Shown here: one piece after another, positions 59,450 through 64,000 of the stretch
Layout of the letters: each line of letters opens with the position of its first letter
How positions within the stretch are numbered: position 1 is the stretch's first letter
Source of the DNA: Sphaerulina vaccinii
Taxonomy: Eukaryota > Ascomycota > Dothideomycetes > Mycosphaerellales > Mycosphaerellaceae
Assembly: GCA_022570795.1 (NCBI GenBank)
Contig: JAKUDP010000019.1
Location: 124,001-188,000, forward strand
DNA length: 64,000 nucleotides
Direction: 5' to 3'
The notes under the pieces: generated by a model
What the model was told of the DNA's origin: nothing
The model's input: the letters and a program-made list of their open reading frames with translations, nothing else
Databases searched by the model: none
Made by a program: the position numbers and the translations under genes

Positions 59450-59854
59450 AAAGATCCTTCTCCTTGCGAAGACTTTACTTTTTGGGACGAGTCGGTCGAG
59501 ATCGTGAAGCAGATTCTGGCTGAAGACAAGGAGCATAAGGCTCCTGTCCGTCGAGATTCAGTGCATGAAGGAGTCAGATGCCTGACTATCGAAGAGCTGA
59601 AAAACTTCATGGATTCACATGATGGCAGGACTATTGAGGAGTTGGCTCCTTGCAAAGACCACCCTCCATCATGGTACGAACCAGCCGAGCCAGACGAGCA
59701 CGGTTTGGCGAAGGATGCTTCTGTGCGTCGTCGGAACTCTGTACATGAAGGAGTCCGATGCCAGACTATTGATGAGCTGAAAAGCTTTATGGATGTACAT
59801 GATGGGAAGGATATTCAGGACTTGAAGAGGTTTATGGACGAGAATGATGATTGA
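59450..59854 (+). CDS. In-frame continuation of the deacetylase frame beyond the TAG stop
   Basis: From AAA 59450 to TGA (59852-59854) the deacetylase frame is open for 134 codons. It reads DPSPCEDFTFWDESVEIV, then two copies of an unusual unit, SVHEGVRCLTIEELKNFMDS and SVHEGVRCQTIDELKSFMDV, each preceded by RR(D/R)(S/N), and an acidic end. There is no ATG at its start. It could be reached by stop readthrough, by splicing out a 126-nt in-frame segment (weak donor GTGAAG at 59324, acceptor ATATTAG at 59449), or it may be a tail cut off by a recent nonsense mutation. Confidence 0.55.
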   Translation, partial: KDPSPCEDFTFWDESVEIVKQILAEDKEHKAPVRRDSVHEGVRCLTIEELKNFMDSHDGRTIEELAPCKDHPPSWYEPAEPDEHGLAKDASVRRRNSVHEGVRCQTIDELKSFMDVHDGKDIQDLKRFMDENDD

Positions 59855-61793
59855 GGCGTATATGGATATACCCATGGGCTTGGCTTACTTGTATCGACTG
59901 AATATTGATTGATACTGCTCGACTTTGCTCCACACGAAACACACGATCGCGCTATTGGACTTCGAAATCTACCTGCGAAAGCCGGCTGCCGTCATGTGGA
60001 GAGCTTATGGCCATTACTGACATCAATCACAATAGTCGCTTCATACGGGATTAGCAAGGTACATACCGCTGGCCGAAGGACATCAGTGCTCTCCGTTTAG
60101 AGGGAGCATGGTATCGAAAGCACCTAGGCATTGGAGGTGATGTGGCAGAAGTGACGTGCAAGACCTCAACAGCTGGTACAACTTGAGCATTAACTCGCTC
60201 GCTATGGACGTTACAATGGCTTACAGCTCTTTCATGATTCCCACAAGCGATGTGGTTTGCAAGCAAATCATTTCGCATTGCAGGATATCGTCTAGAAGAG
60301 AACCAATTCCCAGCCGCTGGACAGGCACAGCTCGATGATGAACTACTCCATCACTGGCCTTGTTCGCGTGGCTGGTCGCTACCGATGATATCACTGTACT
60401 GCTACACGCTTTCCAGCCGAGGTCAGCAATCCTCCCGATGCTTCCTCTTGCGCATGAAGACCTCGCAACATCACTGTGGCACCTCTAGATCTCTACAGCT
60501 GATGAGACTGCGATGTCTTGCTGCGTCTCGACAACCAGCTATATCCCAGGAGATGTGTGCAGTCCCAGTGCACCGGGACCTGCTACAAGTGCTCACTCTA
60601 GCCTCGAGTGTCCTTGACTCTGATCCAGCCAATTGCGCTACCTGGACGGGCGCCAATTTGTCTCATTCTTAGAAGTCGTACAACCCTTCATTCGCTCTGC
60701 GTCGCGAGATGTGCTGCCTCCAGAGTCTCCATCGAAATCAGAAGCATAGGCATCGCATCCAGTCTACACCTAGACTCCTGCCCTCGTCCTTATCATCTCG
60801 GAAGCTTAGGCCGCGCTGAACATGAGAGTCTCTTGCAACACCCGGCTCCTCGCTGGAACCGCCTCTCGATCAGCTCACCTCTCTCAAAAGCAGCAATGGT
60901 CTCGGAGGTTTTCTTCTGCCAGTGGGTGGGCATTAGCCACGCACAGGTGACAGATGGCGCGCAAGTGATGATTCAGAGTAATCCCAACCACGGCTTTCTG
61001 GTGATGGCCAACTCCGTCGCAGTCCTGAAGCTTGGGTGTGCCAGGTCGCTGTAGTATCGCCGTCTCTTCTCACCCGCTCATCACTTCGCTCGTCTCCGCC
61101 GCGGCTACTCTTGGTGCAAGTAGGCGTCGTGGGCGTGGTGTTTGCGATGTCTCTAGGAGCTTACCATCTTCGCTTGTCTGGGCGAAGCTCGAGCACTTCA
61201 GGCTTCTCTGGCTGTGCTGTTCTCAGCTCGTTGGAGTCGACGAGTCGATGTGGAATGGAAATCTTTTGAGATCTTCTCCGATATGAGCGTAAGGCGTGCG
61301 CACCGAACACCATTCGCGTCGTCGCTGGTTTGTATCCACACATCCATCCTGTCCGTTGCGCCCACCCTCCTGTCTACTACGCTCTCTTGCAGCTTGGTAT
61401 TCACACACTCCTCCCAGGCTTCTTTGCCGCGATCAGAGATGTTTGTACGTTCATGGGGGCATCGGTTGCGATCACTTGTCGGGGAGTCGTTCTCTTCGGG
61501 CCCGAAAAGATTGGATGATACCGCGCAGTGAGTGCCACTCAGTCCATGTCTTTCTTGTCCGGTTTGATCTCTGATGGAGCAAGTCATTGCGGTGTCCAGT
61601 CGCGTGGCTTGTGGCAGCTCGTGGAAAGCGCAATGACTGCAGGCGAGGCAAAGACAAGACTTTGGCGTTCCTCCGTTGTTGCGATACCATTACGACAATA
61701 TGGAAGCTGCGCATCTTTCGTGCAAGAAGGATGCATACACGACAACAAGATGCAATACCTGATCGCCACAAAAGAAAAACAATAAAAAAGATA
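59855..61793. other. About 1.9 kb without a convincing gene
   Basis: A minus-strand frame at 61198-61587 looks mildly protein-like (RTNISDRGKEAWEECVNTK) and shares a segment with 54562-54604; otherwise nothing. Confidence 0.35.
61782..61787 (-). terminator. T-run, RNA polymerase III terminator of the tRNA-like gene
   Basis: On the minus strand the tRNA-like gene is followed after a few bases by TTTTTT, the standard Pol III stop signal. Confidence 0.6.
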
Positions 61794-61893
61794 CAGGGTC
61801 GGCTGGATTCGAACCAACATTTCATGGTGGCCTGTTCATGAGCACAGGGGCTTTCGCCATTCACCATACATCTTACCAAAGGACCACGACCCT
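61794..61893 (-). tRNA. tRNA-like Pol III gene, anticodon not assignable
   Basis: The ends pair as a 7-bp acceptor stem (AGGGTCG with CGACCCT). The T-arm is perfect: GTTGG, TTCGAAT, CCAGC, including the B box GGTTCGAATCC. An A-box-like TGGTCCTTTGG lies near the 5' end, and a T-run follows. At 100 nt it is too long for a simple tRNA. The middle holds an outer stem ATGGTG/CACCAT and the hairpins GGCGAAAGCC and CCTGT...ACAGG. This could mean an intron in the anticodon loop, a degenerate tRNA or a tRNA-derived element. The CAT in the inner loop is not in a proper 7-nt anticodon loop, so I give no identity. Confidence 0.5.
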
Positions 61894-62422
61894 TGTTGCT
61901 GTTAGAGCTGTTTTGATTCGAACTCATCAACAAAGTGAAGAGTTCTCACCAATGAGCTACAGCGCTTGATTGAATACTTGTTGTAAGCAGCAACGATGTA
62001 TATACGTCAATACTGTTTGCAGTAAGACTGGCGCTGTAGTCGGACTGGAAGGTCTACGCGGCTTGCAACATGATGGCTATATATCTACAGATATGGCCAA
62101 CGACCACTCCTTCGTGGCGAATCTCTTGCTTCGCAATCTACCTTCACTTCGAGTGCCATGAAGCCTTCGTGACCGGTAAAGAAGATTGGGCGTCTCCTTG
62201 GCGATTATCTTGCTGGACACGAGCTGTCAAGTCGCGGCGTCAGCAACGAGTCGCTCAAGTCAACAGTTGCCAGGCAGAACCAGGGTGCGCAAGACACATG
62301 TTCGAGCGTTGGTTTGTTCGATGGACAGCAAACATAAAGTCAGTTTACTGCCTACAAGATGTACACTCATACCACTCGGACCGACTATCAGATCGCGGCA
62401 TACTCTTCATCTGTGACTAGCC
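61894..62422. other. Intergenic, no gene seen
   Basis: Upstream region of the SprT-like gene. Confidence 0.4.
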
Positions 62423-63127
62423 ATGGCCACCAGCATCATTGCCGATGCACTTGAATACCTTCCAACGCTGGAACATGAACTTCCAGAAGCACGAGTCCAG
62501 GCATGGCGAGATGTTCTTCACTGTCTCAACAACTTGCGAACAGACCACACCCTCGAACGGCGAACAGTGACGGCAGCTGAGATGGAAAAGCTTGTGGAGA
62601 ACCTAGATACTGCGCTCTTGGGACTACGCAGATTCCACGATTATACCTGCGCCTTTGAATGGGCTGACAGTACAGCTGGCTACAATGGAAGAGTCCAACG
62701 CTTCTTGGAAACTGGCTCTGGTACTATGAGTATAAGAAACGACCTCAAAAGAGATGAAAACCGAATCCTTGGGACTGTATTGCATGAGCTTGTACACATC
62801 TACATTCATGTGATGCTGTATCATCTGCGGGAAACGCCTCTCCCGAATGATTTCGAGCTGTCCAAGGAGGAGCTGTTGGAGCTGAGTCACCAGGAGCATG
62901 GTGAACTGTGGCAAAGGCTAGCACTAAAGGTTGAGATCACGGTCTCCATGATAATTGGGAAGATCTTTGACCTGAGAAGAGCTGAAGGTGTCGTCAAGGA
63001 GTACAGTAAGACTGGAGTGCGGCCGGATGAGACAATTTTGCGGCTGCTGTTCAATGGCACGGCAGGCACGAAAGACTACGGGTATGTGAAGAGGGCGCTC
63101 GACGAGTACGAGGAACGTTCCACATGA
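62423..63127 (+). CDS. SprT-like zinc metalloprotease family protein
   Basis: 234 residues in one exon. The zinc motif is VLHELVHIYIH (HExxH) at about residue 131, with a third histidine in QEHGELWQRLA about 45 residues on. The preceding strand GTMSIRNDLKRDENRILGTV matches the place of the family's conserved beta-strand and helix. The usual C-terminal zinc ribbon of Spartan-type proteins is absent. SprT-like proteases cut DNA-protein crosslinks in the better-known members, but this short fungal form has no known role. Other HExxH families cannot be excluded. Confidence 0.6.
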   Translation: MATSIIADALEYLPTLEHELPEARVQAWRDVLHCLNNLRTDHTLERRTVTAAEMEKLVENLDTALLGLRRFHDYTCAFEWADSTAGYNGRVQRFLETGSGTMSIRNDLKRDENRILGTVLHELVHIYIHVMLYHLRETPLPNDFELSKEELLELSHQEHGELWQRLALKVEITVSMIIGKIFDLRRAEGVVKEYSKTGVRPDETILRLLFNGTAGTKDYGYVKRALDEYEERST

Positions 63128-63392
63128 GTTATGTGCTGTACCTCTGCCTACCACGGACAACCATGACTGTCAATATTCGTACGATACAAGGCGTGCCAGT
63201 ATACGAGCCACCAAAGTTAGACGTTCATCCTTCAGATGTGAGATGTCTCACAGACTCTCAAGCTGTCTCCAACGGTTTTCAGGAGCTCCCAGTCACTTCT
63301 AAGACATGCATGAATCGGCCGACCGTATACGTTTTGCTCCTTCGCTGTATGTCCCTTGTGATTGCCTGTTCCATTCCTGCTTCTTCCTCTCA

Positions 63393-63992
63393 ATGACTCC
63401 ACAACAATCGAACGAGCTCGCGCTGGTCGCAGCAAGATGGGACTCTGATCGATGCTTCGAGCTGGACTCTGAGTTCTGTCCTTTCTTTCAATGGCCTGAG
63501 CCGTCTACACGACCAAGCCATGTCCGGAAGATCAGTCCTTTGGCTGAGCCTTTTACACCCAGGATAGCCATATTTCCAAACGATAGCCTTGACCCGCGAA
63601 GTCCAATTCTTCCAGCAATTCGAAGTGATCCAGGCTCAATCGATACTGACAGCTCTTCCTCATCGCCGCCTCCCCTGGCTTTCTCCTTGACTGCTCGGAT
63701 GGCAAAACTGGAAGCTACCAGCAATCAGATCCTGGCAAACAGCCGTCTCCATGGCCTTGAGATCGAACAAGCTCGTACCTCCGCCTGGAGCCTCGAAGCA
63801 CGGCTAGTACTGCTTGAGCAGCGGGTTCCTCAGCTTGAGAAGGTTCTTCAGCAGCAAGCCTGCTACATCTGGCAGCGTGTACAGCGGAACGAGGCACGCT
63901 GGGCAGATCAAGAGAGAGTGCCTCTCGCCCGGATATACGGACAGCCAGGCGGAGGCGTTGTTTTCGAAGGATTGAAGGAGCGTTCGCGGTGA
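63393..63992 (+). CDS. Hypothetical protein with C-terminal coiled coil
   Basis: 199 residues from Met 63393 (MTPQQSNELALVAARWDSD). A Ser/Pro-rich middle (DTDSSSSSPPPLAFS) is followed by heptad-like helix text from about residue 100 (LEARLVLLEQRVPQLEKVL). It ends just before the window edge with LKERSR. The frame is open 29 codons further upstream. No family recognised. Confidence 0.4.
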   Translation: MTPQQSNELALVAARWDSDRCFELDSEFCPFFQWPEPSTRPSHVRKISPLAEPFTPRIAIFPNDSLDPRSPILPAIRSDPGSIDTDSSSSSPPPLAFSLTARMAKLEATSNQILANSRLHGLEIEQARTSAWSLEARLVLLEQRVPQLEKVLQQQACYIWQRVQRNEARWADQERVPLARIYGQPGGGVVFEGLKERSR

Positions 63993-64000
63993 TCAGCGCG

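Noticed and set aside
61794..61893. Calling the tRNA-like gene a tRNA-Met from the CAT in the inner hairpin
   Set aside because: That loop has eight bases and the stem does not fit the canonical anticodon arm.
1..64000. CRISPR arrays, bacterial operons or phage genes
   Set aside because: Intron-rich eukaryotic genes throughout; no spaced repeats of CRISPR type were seen.

Overview
The window is nuclear DNA of a filamentous ascomycete, most likely a Dothideomycete. Genes are split by short introns of mostly 47-70 nt with GT/AG ends and CTAAC/CTGAC-like branch sites. Genes lie on both strands, and the protein families (Rpc34, Hos2-type deacetylase, ING/PHD protein, Dal5-type permeases, tannase-family esterase) are those of a filamentous fungus. 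The class assignment is inference. All exon models were made by eye from splice signals and frame continuity.

Left part (0-23 kb): an MFS drug/metal-type transporter (2573-4813), a small two-exon protein (6291-6732, minus), a Dal5/Tna1-type anion permease (8028-9760, minus), a 200-bp tandem duplication (11551-11950), RNA polymerase III subunit Rpc34 (12713-13912, minus), an unfamiliar leucine-rich protein with an apparent frameshift (14419-16718), a large AAA ATPase (18268-20919) and a tannase/feruloyl-esterase-family enzyme (21619-23223).

Accessory island (23.2-27.7 kb): gene-poor DNA with a Tad1-type LINE fragment and a truncated hAT transposon. It holds two candidate small secreted proteins, one of which (25321-25830) is visible only after splicing and has a regular seven-cysteine pattern.

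Central cluster (27.8-47.9 kb): a complete galactosaminogalactan (GAG) exopolysaccharide cluster. It contains agd3 (deacetylase), ega3 (GH114 galactosaminidase), uge3 (UDP-hexose 4-epimerase), two tandem sph3 genes (GH135) and gtb3 (giant membrane glycosyltransferase). Uge3 would supply UDP-Gal and UDP-GalNAc, Gtb3 would polymerise and export the chain, Agd3 would partly deacetylate it, and Ega3 and Sph3 would cut it. The second Sph3 lacks the N-terminal membrane anchor of the first.

Right part (48-64 kb): a small gene with a duplicated first exon, a 63-residue membrane protein, and a mirror-image locus of two unfamiliar small basic protein families (A-B / B'-A', 51.2-53.2 kb) with a decayed third A copy. 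A divergent chromatin pair follows: a Yng2-like ING protein and a Hos2-like histone deacetylase whose reading frame continues 134 codons past its TAG stop. A Pol III tRNA-like gene, a SprT-like metalloprotease and a coiled-coil protein end the window.
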